A stretch of DNA of 34,901 nucleotides from Streptomyces zinciresistens K42. Its GTDB lineage: Bacteria; Actinomycetota; Actinomycetes; Streptomycetales; Streptomycetaceae. The position numbers were made by a program, and so were the translations under genes. Each line of letters starts with the position of its first letter. Position 1 is the first letter of the stretch. Of the stretch, positions 17,947-25,700 are shown piece after piece. The stretch is taken from NCBI RefSeq assembly GCF_000225525.1, contig NZ_AGBF01000059.1, positions 1 through 34,901 of the forward strand. The letters run 5' to 3'. Below the pieces are notes generated by a model. It did not search any database. It worked only from the letters and a program-made list of their open reading frames with translations, and was not told the origin of the DNA.

Positions 17947-18342
17947 TCACAGCGCCCGCAGGCCGTTGATCACGTCGCGCAGAATACTCTCGTCGACCAG
18001 CTCGGCCGGCGGTACGGGCCGGTTCACATGGACGAATTCCGCGTCGACGAGATCCCCGACGAGGACGCGCACGACGCCGATGGGCAGGTTGAGCTCGGAG
18101 GAGAGTTCGGCGACGGACTGCGGGGCCTCCCGGCACAGTCCGACGATGTCCACGTGTTCCGGGGACAGCGAGGAGTCCGCCTCGGCGTCGTCCGCGTGCG
18201 GCTCCGTGACGACCACCGCGATCAGGTCGAGGCGGTGCTGGGCCGCGCTGGTGGTGCGGCCGCGTGTCATGGCGTACGGACGGACGACCGGACCGGCCTC
18301 GTCGTCGAACCAGTGGCTTCTTCCCTGACCGTCAGCGCTCAT
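17947..18342 (-). CDS. cvnC: Conservon DUF742 protein (CvnC-like)
   Basis: 131-aa DUF742 protein, a winged-helix-like small cytoplasmic partner in conservons, thought to interact with the CvnA/CvnB complex. Typical features: VRPYAMTRGRT near 20-30, followed by LDLIAVV; the helix-turn-helix-like PQSVAELSSELNLPIGVVRVLVGDL; and the C-terminal tail DESILRDVINGLRAL. It starts 9 bases after the cvnB stop with GGGATG upstream. In most conservons a GTPase gene comes next; here the oxoprolinase gene follows after 24 bases. Confidence 0.93.
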   Translation of the reverse strand: MSADGQGRSHWFDDEAGPVVRPYAMTRGRTTSAAQHRLDLIAVVVTEPHADDAEADSSLSPEHVDIVGLCREAPQSVAELSSELNLPIGVVRVLVGDLVDAEFVHVNRPVPPAELVDESILRDVINGLRAL

Positions 18343-18351
18343 GTCATCCCA

Positions 18352-18789
18352 CTACCCGCCCGGGGACGGGTCGGTGCGCGGAGCGGTCCCCAGATGTACG
18401 CCGACCCGCTTGACGAGGAGCGTCATCTCGTAGGCGACCTGGCCGACGTCGGAGTCGGCGTCCGAGAGCACCGCGAGGCAGCTGCCGTCCCCGGCGGCCG
18501 TCACGAACAGGAAGGCGTCGTCCAGCTCGACGACGGTCTGGCGGACGCTGCCCGCGTCGAAGTGCCGGCCCACTCCCTTGGCGAGGCTGTGGAATCCGGA
18601 CGCGACGGCCGCCAGGTGCTCGCTGTCCTCGCGGGTCAGGTCCTTGGACACGCCCGTGGGCAGGCCGTCGCCGGAGAGGACGACGGCCTTGCGGATGCTG
18701 GCGACGCGGTCCACCAGGTCGTCGAGGAGCCAGTTGAGTTCGCCGGACTGGGTGGTCGTGCTGTGGCCGGTCGCCTTCGGTGCGGTCAT
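18352..18789 (-). CDS. cvnB: Conservon roadblock/LC7 protein (CvnB-like)
   Basis: 145-aa roadblock/LC7-domain protein, the likely modulator of the conservon GTPase (MglB-like role) and partner of CvnA. The core has the typical ELNWLLDDLVDRV start, then AVVLSGDGLP, SLAKGVGRHF, VELDDAFLFVTAAGDGSCLAVL and a C-terminal helix YEMTLLVKRVG. Its start codon overlaps the cvnA stop (ATGA at 18786-18789), giving translational coupling. Confidence 0.95.
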   Translation of the reverse strand: MTAPKATGHSTTTQSGELNWLLDDLVDRVASIRKAVVLSGDGLPTGVSKDLTREDSEHLAAVASGFHSLAKGVGRHFDAGSVRQTVVELDDAFLFVTAAGDGSCLAVLSDADSDVGQVAYEMTLLVKRVGVHLGTAPRTDPSPGG

Positions 18790-21617
18790 CGACCGTCCCC
18801 CTTAGTCGTTCGTTGTGGTGCTGTGCCGCCGCTGTCGTCGTCGGCGGCGTTCTCCTGGCGGCCGCGCTGCCAGCCCCGCTGGAGCGAGGCCATCCGGCTG
18901 CGTACCTCTTCAGCGTCCCGTTCGACGGGCTGCGCCGGATCCGGCGCGCGGCGCGCGGAGTTCTGTCGGAGCTGCGGGGCCAGGCTGGCCTGGCGCACCC
19001 GGCGGGGCAGTGCACCGGCGTCGGTGGCCGGGTCCTGCGCCTCGGTGTCCGGGCCGGCCGTGATCTCGGGACGACGGGCACGCCTCGCCAGGGCGGGCGG
19101 TTCCGGGAGGCCGTCGCGGTCGGGTCCGGGCGGGCGCGGGGCATCGGCGTGGTCGTCGGCCGGCTCCGCCGCACCGGTCGCCCCGCCGCGGGGTCCGGTG
19201 CCGCGCCGTCGGGACGGCAGCGGCGCCAGAACGCCGGGCTGCGGGGGCTGGGGGCGGGCGGGACCCGGTGCGGGCTCGGCGTCCTCGTCGTCCCGCCGCG
19301 GGCGCTGCTCGCCGACCGGGCGGCCGTGGGAGCTGACCAGCTTCGGGGTGCGGCGGCGGGGCAGCGGGACCGGGGCGCTCACGTCGTCGTCCGCGCCGGC
19401 CCGGTCGTGTCCGGTACGGATGCCGGTGAGCGGGGAGGGTTCGGCGAGCGGGCCGGGGGTCTGGCCCTGGCCCGGGGAGCGGGTGCGGCGGGCGCGGAAG
19501 AGCCCGCCGTGCTCACTGTCGTCGTCGAGGGGGTCCGGGAAGTCGCCGAGGGTGTGGAGGTCGACGGGGGCCTCCAGCTCGACCGGTCCGTCGAGGAGGG
19601 AGGCGGGCAGTCCCGGAAGGCGCGCCGGCACCTGGGAGAGCGCGGCGCGCCGGGACTCCTCCAGCTCGGCCTCCTTGGTGGGCGTGGGGCGGTCGAGACG
19701 GAAGCCGATGCCGTTGGTGTCCGGGACGTCGTCGGTGAGCAGCGCGTCGGGGATGAACACGACGGCGGTGGTCCCGCCGTAGGGCGACGGCTGGAGCGAG
19801 ACCCGGACGTTCTGCCGCTGGGCGAGCCGGCTGACCACGAACAGGCCGAGCCGGTCGGTGTCGGACAGTTCGAACTCGGGTGTCTCGGCGAGCCTGAGGT
19901 TGGCGTCGAGCAGGACGTCGGCGGCCATCCCGAGGCCGCGGTCGTGGATCTCCAGGGTGAACCCGTTGGCGACCCGCTCGCCGAGGACCTGGACGGCGGT
20001 GTGCGGTGGGGAGAACACCGTGGCGTTCTCCAGGAGTTCGGCGACCAGGTGGGTGATGTCGGCGACCGCGGGTCCGGTGACCGCCACACGGGGCAGCCGG
20101 CGTACCTCGATGCGCTCGTAGTCCTCCACCTCGGCGACCGCCGCGCGCACGACGTCCATGAGCTGGACGGGCTTGCGCCACTGGCGGGACGGGGCGGCGC
20201 CGGAGAGGATCACCAGGCCCTCGGCGTGGCGGCGCATCCGGGTCGTCAGGTGGTCCAGGCGGAACAGGTCGGCGAGTTCCTCGGTGTCCTCGGTGCGGCG
20301 TTCCATGGTGTCGAGGAGGGTGAGCTGCTTGTGCAGGAGGACCTGGCTGCGGCGGGCGAGGTTGACGAAGACCTCGGAGACGCCGGCGCGCAGTTCGGCC
20401 TGTTTGACGGCGGCCTCCACGGCGGCGCGCTGGAGGGAGTTGAGGGCCTGGCCGACCTCGCCGATCTCGTTCTTGTCGTACTCCAGGCGCGGGACCTCCG
20501 TCTCCACGTCGACCTGTTCACCGGCCGAGAGGCGGCGCATCACGCTGGGCAGCCGTACCCCGGACGCCTCGTGGGCCTCCAGGCGCAGCTGCCGCAGGTC
20601 GCGGATGAGGCCGCGGCCGATGCGCACGGACAGGAAGAGCGAGAGCAGTACGGCGAACAGGCCGAGGACGCCGGCGACGACGGCCTTCGTGATGACGCTC
20701 ATCGCGACGGGGTTGGCCCGGTCCTGGTAGCGGGTGCCCGCGTCGTCGTCGAGTTTGCGCAGTTCGTCGAGGACCCCTCCCGCGGCCTTGTCCCAGTCGG
20801 CGGCGTCGACGGTGCTGGGCTGCCCCGGCCGGGAGAAGATGACGGCCTGTTCGGTTACCCGGAGCGGGCCGCTGGAAGCACCCTTCCAGAAGCGTTCGTA
20901 GCGGCCCCGGTCGGCGGCGGGCAGGTCCGTGAGGCTGACGTCGTACATCACGGTGCGCTGGGCGACGAGGTCGGAGACGTCACGTATCTCGTCGCGGGTG
21001 AGCGTGCCGACCACGAGCGCGGAGCCGAGCAGCGCGTCCTCGCGGGAGAGGAGGTCCCTGGCTCTGGTGACGTTGAGCAGCGCGCGGGCCTGCTTCTGCA
21101 TCGCCACGTTGTCGACGCCGTCGAGGGCGCCGAGGAGGGAGTAGGAGGGATCGACGAGGAGGTTGTACTGCTTGAGAGCCTCGGCCCGGGTCATCGTGCC
21201 GTCCTCGACGCTGCTGCGCAGGGGGCCGATGCCGGCGAAGGCGTCCAGGACGGCCGTGAGTCGTTCGCCTGCGCGTTGGTCCAGTCCGTCGCGGACGTCG
21301 GCGTCCTTCGCGTTCCTGCGGATCTCGGCGATCGCGGTGTCGGTGGCGCTGCGCGTGGCGCGCAGCGCGCTCAGGGCGTCCGAGGCCCGGCGGTCGGCGA
21401 GATAGACGAGCGCCTGGCGGCGTTCCTGCTGGAGGACGCGGATGGCGTCCTCGGTGGGGTAGCCGATCTTCTCGACGAGGGAGGACACCGTGAAGAGCTG
21501 GGCCACAGCGCGCCCCGTGAGTACCGTGGCGAAACCCCAGATCGCGGTCAGGGACACCAACGGCACGAGAAGCAGCGCCATCATCTTCCGGCGGATCGAC
21601 TTCCCGCGAAAGTGCAT
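18786..21617 (-). CDS. cvnA: Conservon sensor protein with NIT domain and histidine-kinase-like ATPase (CvnA-like)
   Basis: 943-aa membrane sensor. Domains: a short cytoplasmic start; TM1 at about 12-34; an extracellular NIT (nitrate/nitrite-sensing type) domain at about 50-290; TM2 at about 306-332; HAMP at about 335-400; a dimerisation-like helix with LFRLDHLTTRMRRHAEG (H456); and a HATPase_c domain with ELLENATVFSPP (N531) and HDRGLGM (about 558-564). A long disordered, Pro/Arg/Asp-rich tail follows from about 630. Conservon CvnA proteins are not known to act as classical kinases. ATG 21617 has GGGGGAGG just upstream and begins the typical HFRGKSIRRKMMALLLVPL; the frame stays open to 22568 without coding sense. 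It is first in the operon cvnA-B-C-oplAH-cvnD. Confidence 0.93.
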   Translation of the reverse strand: MHFRGKSIRRKMMALLLVPLVSLTAIWGFATVLTGRAVAQLFTVSSLVEKIGYPTEDAIRVLQQERRQALVYLADRRASDALSALRATRSATDTAIAEIRRNAKDADVRDGLDQRAGERLTAVLDAFAGIGPLRSSVEDGTMTRAEALKQYNLLVDPSYSLLGALDGVDNVAMQKQARALLNVTRARDLLSREDALLGSALVVGTLTRDEIRDVSDLVAQRTVMYDVSLTDLPAADRGRYERFWKGASSGPLRVTEQAVIFSRPGQPSTVDAADWDKAAGGVLDELRKLDDDAGTRYQDRANPVAMSVITKAVVAGVLGLFAVLLSLFLSVRIGRGLIRDLRQLRLEAHEASGVRLPSVMRRLSAGEQVDVETEVPRLEYDKNEIGEVGQALNSLQRAAVEAAVKQAELRAGVSEVFVNLARRSQVLLHKQLTLLDTMERRTEDTEELADLFRLDHLTTRMRRHAEGLVILSGAAPSRQWRKPVQLMDVVRAAVAEVEDYERIEVRRLPRVAVTGPAVADITHLVAELLENATVFSPPHTAVQVLGERVANGFTLEIHDRGLGMAADVLLDANLRLAETPEFELSDTDRLGLFVVSRLAQRQNVRVSLQPSPYGGTTAVVFIPDALLTDDVPDTNGIGFRLDRPTPTKEAELEESRRAALSQVPARLPGLPASLLDGPVELEAPVDLHTLGDFPDPLDDDSEHGGLFRARRTRSPGQGQTPGPLAEPSPLTGIRTGHDRAGADDDVSAPVPLPRRRTPKLVSSHGRPVGEQRPRRDDEDAEPAPGPARPQPPQPGVLAPLPSRRRGTGPRGGATGAAEPADDHADAPRPPGPDRDGLPEPPALARRARRPEITAGPDTEAQDPATDAGALPRRVRQASLAPQLRQNSARRAPDPAQPVERDAEEVRSRMASLQRGWQRGRQENAADDDSGGTAPQRTTKGDGR

Positions 21618-22037
21618 GGCCTCCCCCAGCTCAAACCCCCCACGGACCAGGGGGCACACCTGTGCGTCAACAGTGGGCGCGAGCCTACTACCGACATACA
21701 CGGAACTCGAAGAGACATCCGGAATCTGAACTTCCGCACTGGTGGCGAGACATGGCGAGTTGTCCGGGCATTGCGGGAGATTGCCTCCCGCAAACCCGAA
21801 GCACCCCGACGGCCGGATCCGGTCGGTATCCCTGGCCAGTTGGCCGAAAATTTTCTGTCTTCGGGAATCTTCCAGGCGTGCCGATCGTCCTTCTCTACGG
21901 GAAACGGGGCGGATTGGGCAACAGGAGCCGCATCCCGTCTCCCGGCGGCGTAAAGGGGCGCAAGACGGGCAGCCGCTGGGGAGCTGAGACTTCCGATGCC
22001 AGCGAGCAGTCTGCGGACGGTGGGGAGTGACAGGGTG
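21618..22037. other. Divergent 420-bp control region between cvnA and a small membrane protein gene
   Basis: No gene is seen. Less GC-rich than its surroundings. Towards cvnA (minus strand), TTCGAG (21706-21711) and TAGGCT (21682-21687) are 18 bases apart and could be a weak promoter. A 9-bp-arm inverted repeat lies at 21771-21793. The 10-bp AT-rich palindrome GAAAATTTTC at 21846-21855 stands out in this GC-rich DNA and could bind a regulator or nucleoid protein. The small gene starts at ATG 22038. Confidence 0.55.
21771..21793. repeat. Inverted repeat in the cvnA upstream region
   Basis: TTGCGGGAG (21771-21779) and CTCCCGCAA (21785-21793) are perfect 9-bp arms around a 5-base centre. It lies about 150 bases upstream of cvnA and could be an operator for a large dimeric regulator or a short RNA hairpin. 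Confidence 0.5.
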
Positions 22038-22574
22038 ATGGACACGGCGGAGCGGCGCGTGGCGCCTGTGGGCGGCGATGCGGCGCGAGAGGCAGCGCGG
22101 CGCGGTCCCGGGGCTCCGGATCGCGACATTCCGACGCATGAGGAGAGAACCGAGGAGACGGTCGCGGCGCAGGAAGCGCCTGGCTACCGGCCGTTGTGGA
22201 TCGAGGAGCCGACGCCACGGCGTCGGCTGCCGGACCCGGTGCGCACGGCCGCGGTGCGGGCTGTCCTGATCGTCTCGGTGACGCTGATCCAGGCGATGGT
22301 GGCCTTCCTGTGCACCATGGCGGAATCCTGGCTCGCGTTCCCGATGGTCATCAGCAGCATAGTGAGCACGGTGGTGGCGACCTGGGCCGCGCTCGACGTC
22401 TGGGTGACGCGCCAGGTGTGGAACCAGCGCAACGGCGTGGTGTCGGCCCCGAGCAGCACCGCCAGGTCGCTGCGTCGCGAGCGGCGCAGGATACGGCGAC
22501 AGGCGCGGGCCGCGGAGCGGACGCAGGAGCGTATACGCCGCAGGGGCGGGGCGGGTCAGCTGTCGCACTCCTGA
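22038..22574 (+). CDS. Small membrane protein, unknown function
   Basis: 178 aa; I do not recognise a named family. The N-terminal 65 residues are charged and probably disordered. Two hydrophobic helices follow at roughly 74-97 and 101-122 (AVLIVSVTLIQAMVAF and LAFPMVISSIVSTVVATWAA), separated only by a short turn. The C-terminal 45 residues are strongly basic (many Arg), suggesting a cytoplasmic tail that could touch nucleic acid or phospholipid. ATG 22038 is preceded by GGGGAGTGACAGGGTG; an earlier in-frame ATG at 21996 lacks a clear site. It diverges from cvnA and converges on the SMC gene, separated from it by a hairpin. Confidence 0.7.
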   Translation: MDTAERRVAPVGGDAAREAARRGPGAPDRDIPTHEERTEETVAAQEAPGYRPLWIEEPTPRRRLPDPVRTAAVRAVLIVSVTLIQAMVAFLCTMAESWLAFPMVISSIVSTVVATWAALDVWVTRQVWNQRNGVVSAPSSTARSLRRERRRIRRQARAAERTQERIRRRGGAGQLSHS

Positions 22575-22616
22575 CCGGCCGGGGGCCGTACGGACGCCTC
22601 AGTGGGGGCCGAAGTG

Positions 22617-22650
22617 GCCCGGGGAGCCGCGTTCGCGGCATCCCCCGGGC
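22617..22650. terminator. Hairpin between the converging membrane-protein and SMC genes
   Basis: GCCCGGGG-A-GCCGCG (22617-22631) pairs with CGCGGC-AT-CCCCCGGGC (22634-22650), giving a long GC stem interrupted by a small bulge. It lies in the 148 bases between the two convergent stop codons and could serve both. Confidence 0.6.
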
Positions 22651-22722
22651 GCTCCCCGGCCTTCCGGCCTCCGGCGGCCTGCGGTCTCCCGCCGCGGCGG
22701 GCGTGCGGTCTGCGGTCTCACG

Positions 22723-25700
22723 CTAGGACGTGGCCGGTGCCGGGCGCTTGAACATGCGAGTCGCCGTGATCTCGCTGTGGACGGCACCGTCCCCCTGGGG
22801 TTGCTGCGGCAGCCCCGGGCGCAGATGCTCCTCCACGCTGATGTACTTGAGGCCGGCCCGGAGGTCGGCGTCGTTGCGCAGCCGGATGACCAGCGGGAAC
22901 TCCGCGAGGGCCGTCGTGTCGAACAGGCCGGTGGTGTAGAGGAGTTGGACGCCCAGCGCGTCGGACACGGCGCGTTGCAGTTCCAGCAGGTATGTCGCGT
23001 TGGCGCGCCCGATCGGATTGTCCAGGAAGAGGGTGCCGGCGTGGCGGTGCTTGTCCCGGCCCCGGTCGTTCGAGCGCAGCGCGGCCATGGTGCAGTACAA
23101 CGCGATCGCGGCGGTGAGCAGCTGACCGCCGGAGAACACGTCGCCCATCTGCCCGACGGGGACGCGCTCGGCGCGCAGCACGGCGTCCGGCTTGAGGATC
23201 TCCACGGCGATGCCCTTGGGCTGCAGCGCCGCGGCGACACCCCGCAGCAGCAGCGACATGCCGTCGCGCCTGAGGTCCGAGTTCTTCTTCAGCGCGGCGC
23301 GGGTCGCCTCGTCGATGACCTCGCCCAGCCGCTCGGTGAGCGTGGCCTGGTCGGGTTCCTCGAAGCGGATGCGCAGGAACTCCTGTCCCGACCATTCGCC
23401 GAGCCCCTCGGGCAGCCGCGACAGGCGCTGTGCGGAGCGCAGGGTCGTGAGCGCCGACTCCACGAGTCCGCGCAGGCGGTCGACGATCGAGTCCCGGTTC
23501 CGCTCCAGCTGGGCCAACTCGTCGGTGAGCACCCGCAGCCGGGGCGCGAAGGCGTCCGCCCACTTCTGCGCGTGCTCGGGCAGGGCCGAGGCGGGCAGTT
23601 CGCGGATCTGCTGGCGCGCGGGGGTGCGGACCTGCTCGTAGCGGGTGGAGTTGGCGTGACGTACGAGGATGTCGCTCGCCTCGCGGACGGCGCCCTCGGC
23701 GGCCGAGAGGTCGGCCGCGCAGCCGCGCAGTGACCTGCGGGCCTCGGCGGCGGCCTGCCGTGCCTCCTCCGGGCTGCCGGGGTAGGGCTCGGGTGCCTCC
23801 TGCTCCTCGTCCGCGGTGTGCTCGCGCAGCAGGTCGCGCAGCATCGCGGCGATCTCGTCGAAGCCGGCGGCGGCGTCCTCGGCGGCGCGGTGGGACGCCA
23901 GAAGCCCGGCGTGCGCCTCCCTGGCCTCGGCCAGCGCGTCGGTGCGCGAGGTGAGTTCGGCGGTCGCGGTGCGCAGCAGGGCCTGGGCGTGCTCGGCGTC
24001 GCGGGGCTGGATCTCCTCGGACAGCTCGGTGTGCGCGTCGCCGTCCCCGGGTGCGTGGCGTTCGGTCTCGCCGCGCAGCCGGCCCAGCTGCTCGCTCGCG
24101 CTGGACATCCGGGTCTCCAGGAGCTGGACCAGTTCCTCGGCGCGGGAGGCCGCTGCCTGGCGGGAGGGCCCGTCGGAGCCCTCGGGAGACTGCAGGAGCT
24201 GTTCGGCCCGTGTACGGACCTTGTTGCTCAGCCGGTCCAGCTCGGTCAGGGCGCCGCTCTCGTCGCTCTCCGCTCGGGCCTGCTCGGCGCGCAGATCGGC
24301 GCCGACGCCGACCTTCTCGTACACCCGCGAGGCCGTCCGGTACGCCTCGCGCAGCGCGGGCAGTGACGCCTGCGGGCTGTCCGCGCCGGCTTCCGGTACG
24401 TCGTCGGGGGCGCCCGCGATCTCCGAGCGCTCGGCGCGCAGGGCGCGGGCGGTCCGGCGTGCGTCGTCGGCGGCGCGCTGCGCGGCACGGCGGTCCTCGT
24501 CGGCGGCCCGTGCCCGCTCCAGGCAGGTCTGGGCGCGGGCCTCGGACTCGGTGGCCTCGTCGGCGAGTTCACGCAGCCTGACCTGCCAGCCGGCCCGCTC
24601 GCGCAGCCGGAAGGCGAGCCCCGCGAGGGCGTCGGCGGCGCGGCGCGCCTTCTGCGCCGCCTCCTGACGCTCGTCGCGGACGCGGGCGGCCTCGGTGGCG
24701 GCCTCGTCGGCCTCGGCCCGCACGGTCCGGGTCTCGGCGAGTTCGGTCTCGGACTCCTCGGCGAAGGAGCGTGCCTCCCGGGCGGCGTCGGCCAGCTCGA
24801 CCAGGCGTCCGGCCGGGCAGCCCGTGCGCCACGAGGCGAGCCGGGCGGTCAGTTCGCGGTCCTTGCCGAGCCGTACCGCGAGGCCGCGGATGTCCTCGTC
24901 GCGCTCGGCGGCCCGCGCGCGCAGCGCCTGGCGCTCCTCGTCGGCCGCGTGCTCGTCGTGCATGGCCGGGTTCGGGGGGACGAGGAAGACGGCGCCGCTG
25001 TCGTCGGCGGTGGCGGGTGTCGGCGCGAGCAGGGCGGCGGCCGTGCCGACGGCGACGGCGGAGCGGGGCAGCAGGGCGGCGTCGCCCAGTGCCTCGCGGG
25101 CGCGCGCGTGGGTGCCGGGGTCGGTGATGATCACGCCGTCGACCAGTTCGGGGCGGGCCGCCAGCACGCGCGCGTGGTCGACGGGGTCGACGGCCTGGGC
25201 CAGGTAGCGCCAGCCGGGCAGGGCGGGGATGCCCTGCTCGCCGAGGAACTCCACGGTGGCCAGCACGTCCGGACCGGGCGGCAGCAGTCCGCCGTCGCCG
25301 AGTGCGCCCAGGATCCGGCTGTCGTCCGCGGCCGCGGTGCGCAGTTCGAAGAGCTGGCGCTCGGCGGCCGAGACCGCGTCGTCGAGCAGTTCGCGCAGTT
25401 CACCGGCGAAGCGGTCCAGGTCCTCCGCGGTGAGAGCGCCCTCCTGTGCCGCGCTGGGCTCCGGGGCGCCGCGGGTGGCCGCGCCCGCGAAGCCGCCGTC
25501 GCCGGTGCGCGGCGCGGGGACCGCTCCGCGTCGCGTGCCCGTCTCGCCGGAGAGGCCGAGCAGTTCGGCGAGCCGCTCCTCGGTGGCGAGCCCTTCGGCG
25601 AGCCGGCGCTCGGCGTCGTACGCGCGTTCCGCGGCGGTGGCCGCGTCCGCCGCGCGGGCCGCCGTCAGCTCCGCGCGGGACTCGGCCGAGCCCGCCTCGC

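Noticed and set aside
15193..19782. 1529-aa plus-strand open frame
   Set aside because: It runs antisense to the oxoprolinase, cvnC, cvnB and cvnA genes, which have clear domains. Long antisense frames are expected in such GC-rich DNA, and its sequence is low-complexity Gly/Val/Asp/Arg.
18780..21953. 1057-aa plus-strand open frame
   Set aside because: Antisense shadow of cvnA with no recognisable domain.
22038..22574. A JetD-type nuclease completing a Wadjet system
   Set aside because: The only gene beyond the SMC 3' end is a small convergent membrane protein with no nuclease motif.
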